NCBI RefSeq assembly: GCF_002743335.1
Contig: NZ_PDZB01000011.1
Location: forward strand, 1-64,000
Source: Sporosarcina sp. P32b
GTDB taxonomy: Bacteria; Bacillota; Bacilli; Bacillales_A; Planococcaceae
Length of the DNA stretch: 64,000 nucleotides
Direction: 5' to 3'
The translations under genes were made by a program, and so were the position numbers. This document shows positions 41,652-50,967 of the stretch, piece after piece. The notes under the pieces are model-generated. The model saw nothing but the letters and a program-made list of their open reading frames with translations. It searched no databases and was not told the origin of the DNA. Position 1 is the stretch's first letter; every line of letters begins with the position of its first letter.

Positions 41652-43076
41652 ATGAACTTACCTGAAATTACTTCCTCGTTTTTTGCGTTTGTTGGCTATA
41701 TATTACTTGTATATATGTTGGCTGTTATTTTCTCGTATACGTCGATGTTGATCATTGCATTCAATCAGTTAGGAAAAGAACGAAAGTTACAGAAGGATTT
41801 ATCGGATGAAGGGGCAGTAGATTTCATATACACACAGCCTGTGACCGTAATCGTCCCTGCTTATAATGAGCAAGAGGGTGTGCTTGGTAATATTTATTCG
41901 TTGTTGGCATTGCAGTATCCTGAATTTGAGATACTTGTAGTTAATGATGGATCTACTGATAACACGGAAGATATCGTGATCGAGCATTTCAATATGAGGC
42001 CCATTCGAAAAGTAGTGAATCAGCAAATTGAGACACAGCCGATCGAAACGATCTATCAATCCGATATGCACCCCAATTTACTTTTGATTACGAAAGTGAA
42101 TGGGGGAAAAGCAGATGCGTTAAATGTAGGAATCAATGTGTCAAAGTATCCATATTTCTGTTCAATTGATGGAGATTCAATATTGGATCGCACATCACTA
42201 TTACGCGTAATGAAACCTATCATGGAGTCTAATAAAGAAGTAATTGCGACAGGCGGTAACGTACGGATTGCCAATGGCTATGAAATTCAGATGGGGCAAG
42301 TTGTCAAAGAAGGCTTACCGGGCTCGACTATTGTGATGATGCAAATTGTGGAGTATATGCGTGCGTTTCTAATGGGTCGTATGGCGCTTAGTAAATATAA
42401 TCTAGTATTAATCATATCGGGTGCATTCAGTGTCTTTTCGAAAAAATGGGTGTTACAAGTAGGTGGTTACGCCAAGAATACAGTAGGCGAGGACATGGAA
42501 CTTGTCGTTAAGCTCCATGAGGAAATATCGGATCGTAAAGAGGATAAAGAAATCGTCTTTACACCAGATCCTGTTTGTTGGACGGAAGCTCCTGATAACT
42601 TTAAGGATCTACGCACACAGCGTCGACGTTGGCATCAAGGACTGGCTGAAAGTCTTTGGTTACATAAAAAAATGGTGTTCAATCCGAAGTATGGTTCAGT
42701 AGGCATGATATCGATTCCATATTTCTTATTCATTGAATTGCTTGGGCCATTAATTGAATTAGCTGGCTATGCGTACATTGTGCTTTCTCTATTCATGGGA
42801 GAGGTGTATATGATCTTCGCGGGCATTTTAGGATTATTATTTATTCTATATGGATCTTTGTTTTCGATGGCATCAGTATTATTGGAAGCATGGAGCCGTA
42901 ACACGTATCCAAAAGTAGAAGATCTATTCCGTCTCGTAATGCTATCGCTGACTGAAGTATTTTGGTATCGTCCATTAACTCTCGTTTGGCGCGCTGAAGG
43001 AATTATACGTGCACTGCGTGGTAAACGTGAGTGGGGAAGCATTCAACGTAGGGGATTATCTGAAGATAGTGAATAG
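41652..43076 (+). CDS. Processive family 2 glycosyltransferase (EPS synthase)
   Basis: A 474-residue inner-membrane GT2 enzyme. One helix at about 12-38 precedes the cytoplasmic catalytic domain and three or more helices follow (about 355-430), the layout of PgaC/IcaA-, HasA- and BcsA-type synthases. Catalytic motifs are VNDGSTDNT, IDGDS, GEDMEL (TED type) and QRRRW near 322-326. It has no PilZ domain. ATG 41652 has AAAGGAG upstream; a further upstream start would overlap the preceding gene. Poly-N-acetylglucosamine, hyaluronan-like or cellulose-like products cannot be told apart. No deacetylase or BcsB homologue is adjacent. Confidence 0.88.
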   Translation: MNLPEITSSFFAFVGYILLVYMLAVIFSYTSMLIIAFNQLGKERKLQKDLSDEGAVDFIYTQPVTVIVPAYNEQEGVLGNIYSLLALQYPEFEILVVNDGSTDNTEDIVIEHFNMRPIRKVVNQQIETQPIETIYQSDMHPNLLLITKVNGGKADALNVGINVSKYPYFCSIDGDSILDRTSLLRVMKPIMESNKEVIATGGNVRIANGYEIQMGQVVKEGLPGSTIVMMQIVEYMRAFLMGRMALSKYNLVLIISGAFSVFSKKWVLQVGGYAKNTVGEDMELVVKLHEEISDRKEDKEIVFTPDPVCWTEAPDNFKDLRTQRRRWHQGLAESLWLHKKMVFNPKYGSVGMISIPYFLFIELLGPLIELAGYAYIVLSLFMGEVYMIFAGILGLLFILYGSLFSMASVLLEAWSRNTYPKVEDLFRLVMLSLTEVFWYRPLTLVWRAEGIIRALRGKREWGSIQRRGLSEDSE

Positions 43077-43120
43077 AAAACACCTGAAGGATCGACTTTT
43101 ACGATCTTTCAGGTGTTTTT
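43077..43120. terminator. intrinsic terminator after EPS locus
   Basis: AAAACACCTGAAGGATCG pairs with CGATCtTTCAGGTGTTTTT, between convergent genes. Confidence 0.9.
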
Positions 43121-43147
43121 GACATTTCTAAGGGATTACTATAGTTA

Positions 43148-44554
43148 TTACCCTAGTCTATCATCTGCAGTAATATCATTTGGTTCGCGTACTAAATAGT
43201 ATTTACCTTTTGTATACATAGCGATTACTACTGTCAATATAGAAGCTAGTATAGCGGCGATAAATGCGGCTGTAGATTGTAGGAATATACCCAGATAACC
43301 AGAAGCTGCGATCGCTCCAAATGTACTTGCTATTAGTAACGAAGCGACACCAACAGGATTCCATTTATACAAGTATTCCTGTCTTGAAACATAATAAGTA
43401 GGACCTATCTTCAGCCACTTCTTGACAACCAGTGCATCCGTTACAAGAATAGCAGCCCACGAAAATAGAAACACACCTTGGAATGTCATGACTGTATCTA
43501 GATGATCCACGATTCCACCGAGCATCAATAAGATAGCACTTATAGCCGAGATCACTACCCAGAATCTACGCCCAGGAGTGAAACGGAATACATTCTCAAA
43601 GAAATTCGATAGCGATAGGGAGCTACTATAGATATTGGTTACGTTAATTCGCAACTGTGTCAGCATCGTAAACAATGCACCACCGATGCCTAGTAATAAC
43701 ACGATGTATACGCCTGGATCTTTCTCCAAGAATCGCACACCGAACCAAATACCAAGTCCACCCATTACACCGTAACAAAAAATCTGTGGAATGAAGCCGA
43801 TTGCAATAGAACCAAACTTTCGATCAGATGGTTTTAAGAAACGAGCATAATCTGAAGCGAGTAAGGCAGTCAATCCCATAATTCCATTGTGCATCCCGAT
43901 ACAGAACAATAATGCAGTACCTCCGAACTCGACACCTGCGGGCATATAGGAGAACACAGAACCTGTATAAACAGCCGGTTTGATGAACGATACAACAATG
44001 GCTGCAACTAGGAATACCATAAATACAGGCATGGACCATTTTTGAAGTTTATCCAGTTGCTCGATTCCAAACCAGTTAAGTGGAATAACAAGCGTTCCGA
44101 AAATAACAATTAAAATCCACTTAGGAAAGTCAGGCGTAAAATAGTGTACAGCTGATACTAGAATTAATCCTTCAAACGCACAATACATAATGAAGTTCGA
44201 AGCGTAAATTAATGACGTTAGCGATGAGCCGATATAGCCAAATCCGCCACCACGTGATAAGAGGTTCACGTTCATGCCGGATTTAGCGGATAAGTACGCA
44301 ATTACGGTACCAAGCAAACCAGCTACAATGATGGCGTAAATGGCTGATACGATAGCGTTTGGTGCACCGAATTGCAACGCCATGACACTACCCATTTGAA
44401 AATAAAAGATGGCAGTTGCGATTCCGAACGTGATGTTCGTAATGCTCAGCCAACTTTTAGTACGGTCTTCTAAAGGTACACGGTCTAGGGAGTAATCCTT
44501 TTCCGTTTCATCTTCATCCATAATGTCCAGTACTTTTTCTTCTTCTGTTGTCAT
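43148..44554 (-). CDS. NCS1 family nucleobase:cation symporter
   Basis: A 468-residue transporter with about twelve membrane helices. Features of NCS1 proteins: PLEDRTKSW before helix 1, YLSAKSGMNVNLLSRGGGFGYIGS, and NWFGIEQLDKLQKWSMPVF. It most resembles the CodB/PucI-type purine-cytosine-allantoin group. The start is ATG 44554 with AAGGAG at 9-nt spacing. An upstream in-frame start would put the ribosome site inside the gene. It stands alone and is convergent to the EPS operon. The substrate could be cytosine, a purine or a related ring. Confidence 0.88.
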   Translation of the reverse strand: MTTEEEKVLDIMDEDETEKDYSLDRVPLEDRTKSWLSITNITFGIATAIFYFQMGSVMALQFGAPNAIVSAIYAIIVAGLLGTVIAYLSAKSGMNVNLLSRGGGFGYIGSSLTSLIYASNFIMYCAFEGLILVSAVHYFTPDFPKWILIVIFGTLVIPLNWFGIEQLDKLQKWSMPVFMVFLVAAIVVSFIKPAVYTGSVFSYMPAGVEFGGTALLFCIGMHNGIMGLTALLASDYARFLKPSDRKFGSIAIGFIPQIFCYGVMGGLGIWFGVRFLEKDPGVYIVLLLGIGGALFTMLTQLRINVTNIYSSSLSLSNFFENVFRFTPGRRFWVVISAISAILLMLGGIVDHLDTVMTFQGVFLFSWAAILVTDALVVKKWLKIGPTYYVSRQEYLYKWNPVGVASLLIASTFGAIAASGYLGIFLQSTAAFIAAILASILTVVIAMYTKGKYYLVREPNDITADDRLG

Positions 44555-44871
44555 ACACATCAGCTCCTTATAGTAAGTAGTCAACCCCTTCTGCCGTTCA
44601 AGCCAGCACGTTCTTATTCATATCGGTTGGTGAATTTGGTTAGTCCATTGAATTGACACGCTAATAGTTTAACAAAAATATAACGAAAAAATCAAGTTTA
44701 TTATGACTTGGTAATGGTGACAAAGAAAGAACTTGAGTTTCTAAATGATTATAGACTTTCCTGACTTTCAGAAATTAAATGTGCTAACCCTTATAATGTA
44801 ATTTATTTAGTGAAAATAGTAAAAAGGAATGCAGTATTATTACAGCGCACTCTAGGTTTTCTAAAGATTTG
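44555..44871. other. gene-free interval
   Basis: About 300 nt of A+T-rich DNA between the NCS1 start and the catalase stop, both leftward. It must hold the NCS1 promoter. I see no riboswitch or clear terminator hairpin for the catalase-related gene. Confidence 0.45.
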
Positions 44872-45771
44872 TTAATCGTCCTTATTAACTCCCCGTCGCT
44901 TGGCGGATTCTTCGTACGCAGCGGAGCGGAATAGTAATACCGGATCATCACTGCACTCTATTCCTTCTATAGTAACTGTTGGATCAAAGACTAAGGATTC
45001 TGCGTTATCTGAACGAAGAGAGTTCAGTGTGAGAATCCCAGCTTCTATTTTCTTTCGGTCATTAGGCCAGGCGATAGTGGGATCACTCGTTACATCGCCT
45101 TGTTCAGCTAATTGCATAAGTAATCGAAAACGTACAGGATGTCCTTGTTGAACTCTTTGAATGAGTTCATTTTCCATAGATTTGCTGGCAGTATCCAAGT
45201 CATTTTGGGGCAGGGGTTGCCATTCAAATCGGACAGCTTGTCTCTCTAAATCATCGTTCTTCAAAAAGTACGCATGGATAGAATAGTAATGAAGGGACTC
45301 GAAATTACGGAATGGTTTTAGTTCTTTTAAAATAGAGGCAAATGCTTTGTGCTCTGTATCATGGATCAGTGCATCTATACGTTGTGACCATGTACTGCTT
45401 GAATCAAATGCTTGTATTAGACGAATAAAGGCTTCAGGAGTTTTACTGATGAAGATCGGTACATTGACCATAGTCAGATTGGTAAATGTACCATCAGCTA
45501 ATTGGAAACGCACGGCCATACCTTTAACTGGATTCAATCGCTCATTTGGTTTTGAACTCGTAGAACTGTGAGAAAATCGTACAACAGCAGAAACTTCCGT
45601 TTGCTGTAGATGAGCAGCTGTTGACCAAGGTATTGCAGCCCCGGTTGGTTGGAAAGTTGCATCAAATGCAACACCAGTCGCGTGCGCACGGCGTAAAGTA
45701 CTTTCCGTATGTAACGCAGATTCAATGGAGTCAATTGCTTCTTTAGCAGTTAAGGGATTCTGATTATTCAT
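44872..45771 (-). CDS. Catalase-related peroxidase (small, single-domain)
   Basis: A 299-residue heme protein of the catalase-like superfamily, about half the length of monofunctional catalases. The distal region RRAHATGVAFDATFQPTG contains the expected catalytic His. VRFSHSS...NPVKGMAVRFQLADG and NVPIFISKTPEAF are family segments. The proximal Tyr is expected in LLFRSAAYEESAKRRG at the C-terminus. No signal peptide is visible. The start follows AGGAGTG. Members of this short group act mainly as peroxidases with organic donors. Confidence 0.85.
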   Translation of the reverse strand: MNNQNPLTAKEAIDSIESALHTESTLRRAHATGVAFDATFQPTGAAIPWSTAAHLQQTEVSAVVRFSHSSTSSKPNERLNPVKGMAVRFQLADGTFTNLTMVNVPIFISKTPEAFIRLIQAFDSSSTWSQRIDALIHDTEHKAFASILKELKPFRNFESLHYYSIHAYFLKNDDLERQAVRFEWQPLPQNDLDTASKSMENELIQRVQQGHPVRFRLLMQLAEQGDVTSDPTIAWPNDRKKIEAGILTLNSLRSDNAESLVFDPTVTIEGIECSDDPVLLFRSAAYEESAKRRGVNKDD

Positions 45772-45886
45772 TTGAAAACACTCCTTTACTAACCAACATA
45801 CCCTTCATTAAATAAAACTAACCGATTAGAAAGTAGCAAAAAGGGTAACAATAAAAGTAATACGACTATTTAGGAGGAACATTTTT

Positions 45887-46441
45887 ATGAAAAGACTAAT
45901 AATAACAGGAGTATCAGTCATGGCGCTTGCATTGGCAGGGTGTGGAACGAATGCAACCGATGATCAAAAAGAAAATTCTACTGAAACGAATCCACCGGTG
46001 GAGCAGCCGTTAGAGCCGGCTACTGATGATACGAATCAAAACGCAAGTGAAGCTGTACCAGATGCTACAACAGATTCCTCTGCTAACTCGGCGACGGGAG
46101 ATATGCAAGCCGAAATGGACAAGCTTTCATTTAAAGAAATCGAATTAGACGTTTCATACGGAAAAGACAAAGAGTATGAAGCAGAAATTGAACAAGATGA
46201 AAATGAACCCATTAAAGCAAAAGTAGAAGATGAGCTAAATGAAATCTATTTGAAAGGTCAGGAAGCATTTGATGATGTCTATTCAAAAGTTAAAAATCTA
46301 GATGTGACAAAAGACAGCTCACAACAAGAAACAATTGATAGCATACTAAAAGCTTTTAACCTTCAAGCGGATTATGAAAAATTCGAAGTAGAAATCAAAT
46401 TCAATGATGGTAGTAAGCTCGAGGTAGAAGATCGTAAATAA
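45887..46441 (+). CDS. YusW-like lipoprotein
   Basis: A 184-residue predicted lipoprotein: signal MKRLIITGVSVMALALAGC with Cys19 as lipidation site. A low-complexity Thr/Asn/Glu/Ala linker (20-75) follows, then a C-terminal domain SFKEIELDVSYGKDKEYEAEIEQD...FEVEIKFNDGSKLEVEDR, like the YusW family of Bacillales. Function is not known. ATG follows TAGGAGGAAC. Monocistronic, with a strong terminator. Confidence 0.82.
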   Translation: MKRLIITGVSVMALALAGCGTNATDDQKENSTETNPPVEQPLEPATDDTNQNASEAVPDATTDSSANSATGDMQAEMDKLSFKEIELDVSYGKDKEYEAEIEQDENEPIKAKVEDELNEIYLKGQEAFDDVYSKVKNLDVTKDSSQQETIDSILKAFNLQADYEKFEVEIKFNDGSKLEVEDRK

Positions 46442-46508
46442 TCACGGTAATCCAAAGTGGTAAGAAGGAAAGACTCAAGATCCTCTGAAAAAATATATCA
46501 GTAAATTA

Positions 46509-46551
46509 AAAATCTCGGCATTTCCTTTTTAGGAAGTGCCGAGATTTTTTT
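46509..46551. terminator. bidirectional intrinsic terminator
   Basis: AATCTCGGCAtTTCC pairs with GGAAgTGCCGAGATT, followed by a run of seven T; it touches the stop codon of the convergent DUF3899 gene. Confidence 0.9.
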
Positions 46552-46894
46552 ATAGATAGTATAAACCTAGCGCAACAATCATTAGAATGAAGGTGGGTAT
46601 ACCTGCGATGAAAAACCAAGCAGGACTCGCAGATAGTACTTCGGATGGAGCACGCATAGATTCAATTACCTCCCTTTGACCCTTTCTAGCAAACACTTTA
46701 CGCGAGCTCTTCATGAAGAAGTCAAAGGAGCCAGTCCGGACAACAAACACAACCCCACCAATAAATAACAGGAATCCACTAACGAAAAAGGAAGCGTTAA
46801 TATAGCCGAGTAGTGAGATTTTACCGTATACTGAATAGACAGAAATAACAATTACTAATTGGGATATGAGAAATACAATACTATTACGTTTCAT
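46550..46894 (-). CDS. DUF3899-like membrane protein
   Basis: A 114-residue protein with three hydrophobic segments (about 6-25, 31-53 and 94-113) and a basic cytoplasmic loop SSRKVFARKGQREVIESMRAP. This matches the DUF3899 family, of unknown function. ATG 46894 follows AAGGA; a start six codons further upstream lacks a site. Confidence 0.72.
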   Translation of the reverse strand: MKRNSIVFLISQLVIVISVYSVYGKISLLGYINASFFVSGFLLFIGGVVFVVRTGSFDFFMKSSRKVFARKGQREVIESMRAPSEVLSASPAWFFIAGIPTFILMIVALGLYYL

Positions 46895-47003
46895 AGAAAT
46901 CCTTCTTTTCAATTATAAAATTTGTAACCACTGTCTATCATACAAGATAGGAGTCAGAATGTGTAGAATCTTCGACAATAGTTTAAAATTAAGATAATAT
47001 AAA

Positions 47004-47040
47004 TGTTAGCGTTTACATCTATAAGTTTTTCTTGTATAAT
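47004..47040 (+). promoter_or_regulatory. oppA promoter with cre-like box
   Basis: TTTACA (47012-47017) and TATAAT (47035-47040) with 17-nt spacing form a near-consensus sigma-A promoter. TGTTAGCGTTTACA (47004-47017) matches the cre consensus with one mismatch and covers the -35 box. CcpA repression of the peptide importer is therefore plausible. Confidence 0.6.
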
Positions 47041-47084
47041 GAACAAGCTAGTACTTCAAAAATACCAAAGGGGAGGTCAACAAT

Positions 47085-48824
47085 TTGAAGAGTAATAAGT
47101 GGCTTTTATTGATGGCACTAACATTAGTGCTAAGTATGTTCTTAGCTGCATGTGGCGGTTCGAAAGATGAAGACAAGCCAGCAGCAGACGGGGACGACAA
47201 GGATAAGGATGCTGCAACTGAAGAACCAGAAGAAAAGCAGCATGCTAAAGATGAAGAAGGAGAGCCAGATGCTGAGCAAGTATTGCACTTAGCTGAATCT
47301 GCTGCTATTCCATCAGTTGACTCATCAATCGTAGAAGATGCGGTTGGATTCAATGTATTAAATAACATCAACGAAGGTTTATACCGTTTAAATCAAGAAA
47401 ACATTGCAGAACCTGCAATGGCTGCTGAAGAAGCAGAAGTTAGTGAAGATGGATTGACTTATACATTCAAACTTCGCGATGCAATGTGGGCTGATGAAAC
47501 TCCTGTTACAGCTGACGATTTCGTTTATGCTTGGCAGCGTGCAATTGATCCCGCTACTGGTTCACCTTACGGACCATTCATGATGTCTGGTGTAGTGGAA
47601 AATGCTACAGCAATCTCTGAAGAAAAAATGGAAGTATCTGAGCTTGGTGTTAAAGCTATAGACGAGAAAACGTTTGAAGTAAAACTTGAGCGTCCAGTAC
47701 CATACTTCTTGTCACTTATGTCATTCGGAACTTTCTATCCACTTAAAGAAGAGTTCGTAGCTTCTAAGGGAGATGCATTTGCAACAAATTCTGACAACCT
47801 TCTTTCAAACGGACCATTCGTTTTAACTAAATGGGATGGAACTGGTGACAGCTGGACTTATGTTAAGAATGAAAATTATTGGGATGCAGAAAACGTTAAG
47901 CTTACTGAAATTAATGTAAACGTTGTTAAAGACTCTGCAACAGCAATTAAACTTTATCAAGATGGCAAGTTGGATCGTGCTGGAGTTTCCGGTGACCTAG
48001 CTATGCAGTACCGTGATGATGAAGAAGCTGTTATTCAACCAGAAACGTCTGTATTCTATTTTAAGTTTAACCAAGAGCGTGATGGTAAAGAAACACCACT
48101 TGCTAATGAGAACATCCGTAAAGCCATTGCTAAATCTTTCGAAAAGGAAGATATGGTAGATGTAGTACTAGCGAACGGTTCATTAGCTGCAAACTTCCTA
48201 GTACCAACAAACTTTGCATTTGATGAAAACGAAAAAGATTTCCGCGAGTTGAGCGGTAATCATTTAGAGTACAACGTAGAAGAAGCACAAGATCACTGGA
48301 AAAAAGGACTTGAAGAACTAGGTGTTGAATCTCTAGATCTTGAAATTCTTGGTGGAGACACAGAGCTTTCTAAGAAAATGGACGAGTACTTCAAGTCTCA
48401 ATTAGAAGGTAACCTTGAAGGACTTTCAATTTCTTTGAAAGAAGTACCATTCTCTGTACGTTTGGATTTGGATGGCAACCAGGACTATGATATTCAAGTT
48501 TCAGGTTGGGGACCAGACTTCCAAGATCCAATTTCATTCTTGGATCTATTTGTAACAGATGGTACGAATAACTTAATGTCTTACTCTAATCCTGAGTACG
48601 ATAAATTGATTGAAGATTCAAAAGGCGAACTAGCTCTTAAGCCGGAAGAACGCTATGAAGCATTCGCAAAAGCTGAGAAGATTCTACTTGATGAAGACGC
48701 TGCAATTGCACCAATTTATCAACGTGGTTTGATCTTCTTGCATAAGCCTCACTTTAAAGGCTTAGTAGATCATCCATTTGGCGCAGACTATAGCTTTAAG
48801 TGGGCATATATGTCAGGTAAGTAA
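47085..48824 (+). CDS. oppA: Oligopeptide ABC transporter substrate-binding lipoprotein
   Basis: A 579-residue solute-binding protein of the SBP_bac_5 family that captures extracellular oligopeptides. The signal ends at lipobox LAAC with Cys23, followed by an Asp/Lys/Glu-rich spacer. Family segments include GLYRLNQ, GLTYTFKLRDAMWADETPVTADDFVYAWQRA near 130-160, and LLSNGPFVLTKWDG. It starts at TTG 47085 behind GGGGAGGTC. A hairpin at 48858-48895 separates it from oppB and should raise its level over the permeases. First gene of oppABCDF. Confidence 0.95.
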   Translation: MKSNKWLLLMALTLVLSMFLAACGGSKDEDKPAADGDDKDKDAATEEPEEKQHAKDEEGEPDAEQVLHLAESAAIPSVDSSIVEDAVGFNVLNNINEGLYRLNQENIAEPAMAAEEAEVSEDGLTYTFKLRDAMWADETPVTADDFVYAWQRAIDPATGSPYGPFMMSGVVENATAISEEKMEVSELGVKAIDEKTFEVKLERPVPYFLSLMSFGTFYPLKEEFVASKGDAFATNSDNLLSNGPFVLTKWDGTGDSWTYVKNENYWDAENVKLTEINVNVVKDSATAIKLYQDGKLDRAGVSGDLAMQYRDDEEAVIQPETSVFYFKFNQERDGKETPLANENIRKAIAKSFEKEDMVDVVLANGSLAANFLVPTNFAFDENEKDFRELSGNHLEYNVEEAQDHWKKGLEELGVESLDLEILGGDTELSKKMDEYFKSQLEGNLEGLSISLKEVPFSVRLDLDGNQDYDIQVSGWGPDFQDPISFLDLFVTDGTNNLMSYSNPEYDKLIEDSKGELALKPEERYEAFAKAEKILLDEDAAIAPIYQRGLIFLHKPHFKGLVDHPFGADYSFKWAYMSGK

Positions 48825-48857
48825 GTGTAACGTAGTAAAGAGTTGAGTTTAATAGGG

Positions 48858-48895
48858 GAGAGTATATGGGGGAGATATCCATATACTCTCTTTTT
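48858..48895 (+). terminator. intercistronic attenuator between oppA and oppB
   Basis: GAGAGTATATGG and CCATATACTCTC are perfect 12-bp arms followed by TTTTTA. Partial termination would favour the binding protein over the downstream genes. Confidence 0.85.
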
Positions 48896-48994
48896 AGTAA
48901 CAGTAAATAGTTGCAATATTTAATTTATTGTCGAAAAATGTCAAGTGGTTACTTGCAAAACAAGTTAGAAACTCTTTTGGAGGTGTAACGTACC

Positions 48995-49927
48995 GTGGTT
49001 AAGTATATTGGAAAACGCATAGTCTATATGTTCATAACGCTGATTTTAATTGCAACGGCCTCTTTTTTCCTCATGCAAACTTTGCCAGGTTCACCGATCG
49101 CTTCTTACAACAAATTGAATGATACACAAAAAGCGATTGTTGAAAAGAAGTATGGAATCGATAAGCCTAAGCCTGTGCAATATGCAATCTATATGAAAAA
49201 CTTGGCAAAAGGTGATTTGGGAACATCTTTCGTATTTAAAGGGAAAAGTGTTAACGATTTATTGGCTAAAAGATTGAAACCTTCTTTAATCTTGGGAGCG
49301 CAAGCGATGGTCTTTGGGACGATTGTCGGAATCCTGCTTGGTATGCTTGCAGCATTAAAGCATAATACATTTTGGGATTACGGAAGCACTTTCTTGGCTA
49401 TACTCGGTATTTCCATTCCGTCCTTTGTATTTGCATCATTGCTACAATATTGGATTGCTTCAGAGTGGCATCTATTACCGGTCGGCTTGTGGAATGACGG
49501 CTGGAAATCTAGTGTCCTGCCATCGCTTGCACTCGCTATGGGGCCACTCGCCCTATCCGCACGCTTTATACGGACTGAGATGATAGAAGTATTGAATTCA
49601 GATTATATTGTTTTGGCTAAAGCGAAAGGTGCTAATGGTTTTGAAATTGCTTTCAAACATGCATTCCGAAACGCATTAATACCTTTAATCACAGTTCTCG
49701 GACCACTTGCAGCTGGTTTGGTAACAGGTTCACTTGTTGTAGAACAAATTTTTGCGATTCCAGGAATTGGTGAGCAATTCGTATCGTCTATCATGACGAA
49801 TGACCATGCCACGATTATGGGTACGACATTAATGTTCTCGGCTTTCCTTATTGTAGTTATTTTTATTGTGGATATTTTATACGGGGTTATCGACCCACGT
49901 ATCCGCGTGTCTGGAGGTAAGGGATAA
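48995..49927 (+). CDS. oppB: Oligopeptide ABC transporter permease OppB
   Basis: A 310-residue inner-membrane permease with six helices. The EAA-type loop is ARFIRTEMIEVLNSDYIVLAKAKG, and the C-terminal LVTGSLVVEQIFAIPGIGEQF is diagnostic. The start is GTG 48995 behind TTTTGGAGGTG. oppC begins at the last base of its stop codon (TAATG), indicating translational coupling. Confidence 0.95.
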   Translation: MVKYIGKRIVYMFITLILIATASFFLMQTLPGSPIASYNKLNDTQKAIVEKKYGIDKPKPVQYAIYMKNLAKGDLGTSFVFKGKSVNDLLAKRLKPSLILGAQAMVFGTIVGILLGMLAALKHNTFWDYGSTFLAILGISIPSFVFASLLQYWIASEWHLLPVGLWNDGWKSSVLPSLALAMGPLALSARFIRTEMIEVLNSDYIVLAKAKGANGFEIAFKHAFRNALIPLITVLGPLAAGLVTGSLVVEQIFAIPGIGEQFVSSIMTNDHATIMGTTLMFSAFLIVVIFIVDILYGVIDPRIRVSGGKG

Positions 49928-50952
49928 TGCGCAATGAAAATGAACAAGAAAAACTAACGCCAGAAGATTTTGAGCGAGTGACAATCGACGCGCATCATTC
50001 CGAACGTATAGAGAAACCGAGTTTGAGTTTCTGGCAAGATGCCTGGTTGGGTCTCCGCAAAAATAAAGCAGCTATTGTCAGTATGGTCGTTCTTTTATTG
50101 GTTATACTCATGGCACTCATCGGTCCACACTTAAATGGACATGCGGGTGACACGCAAAACTTACGGCATGCAAATTTACCGCCGAAAATACCTGGAATTG
50201 AAGCTACAGGATTTTTTGATGGGGATGGTAAGTTGGCAGGGAAGAAAGTCGATTTATACGAAATGAAAAAAGTGGATGAATACTATTGGTTCGGTACGGA
50301 TGGTCTCGGTCGTGACTTATTTACACGACTATGGGAAGGAACACGTGTATCTTTATTTATCGCATTCGTAGCCGCAGCCATTGATATGGTTATAGGTGTT
50401 GCATATGGAGGAATCTCCGGATACTTCGGTGGCCGGACAGACGATATTATGCAACGGATTGTTGAGATCTTGATCGGTATTCCTACATTGATTGTCGTTA
50501 TTTTGATGATCATGATTATGGACCCTGGAATAACCGCCATCATTGTCGCGATCACCATAACGGGTTGGATAGGGATGTCGCGTATTGTACGTGCTCAGAC
50601 GTTAAAATATAAATCACAGGAATTCGTATTGGCTTCACGTACGCTAGGCGCCAAGGATGGAAAGATCATTACGAAGCATTTATTGCCAAACATGCTTGGG
50701 ATTATTATCATTAATACGATGTTTACGATTCCAAATGCGATTTTCTTTGAAGCGTTCTTAAGCTTTATCGGAATCGGACTTCAGCCACCAGCTGCTTCAT
50801 TGGGTACATTAATCAATGACGGATACAAAGTGATGGAGAATCAGCCATACGTACTATTGTTCCCAGCCATTGTCATCAGTGTTCTTATGATTGCATTTAA
50901 CTTGATAGGTGACGGGCTACGCGATGCACTAGATCCTAAAATGAAAGATTAA
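49927..50952 (+). CDS. oppC: Oligopeptide ABC transporter permease OppC
   Basis: A 341-residue permease. An N-terminal cytoplasmic stretch of about 40 residues precedes the first helix. An extracytoplasmic loop with HLNGHAGDTQ follows, then FGTDGLGRDLFTRLWEGTRVSLFI, the hallmark of OppC/DppC. The EAA loop is SRIVRAQTLKYKSQEFVLASRTLGA. The ATG overlaps the oppB stop by 1 nt. OppD begins 16 nt downstream. Confidence 0.95.
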   Translation: MRNENEQEKLTPEDFERVTIDAHHSERIEKPSLSFWQDAWLGLRKNKAAIVSMVVLLLVILMALIGPHLNGHAGDTQNLRHANLPPKIPGIEATGFFDGDGKLAGKKVDLYEMKKVDEYYWFGTDGLGRDLFTRLWEGTRVSLFIAFVAAAIDMVIGVAYGGISGYFGGRTDDIMQRIVEILIGIPTLIVVILMIMIMDPGITAIIVAITITGWIGMSRIVRAQTLKYKSQEFVLASRTLGAKDGKIITKHLLPNMLGIIIINTMFTIPNAIFFEAFLSFIGIGLQPPAASLGTLINDGYKVMENQPYVLLFPAIVISVLMIAFNLIGDGLRDALDPKMKD

Positions 50953-50967
50953 GAGGAGGAGAGCAAG

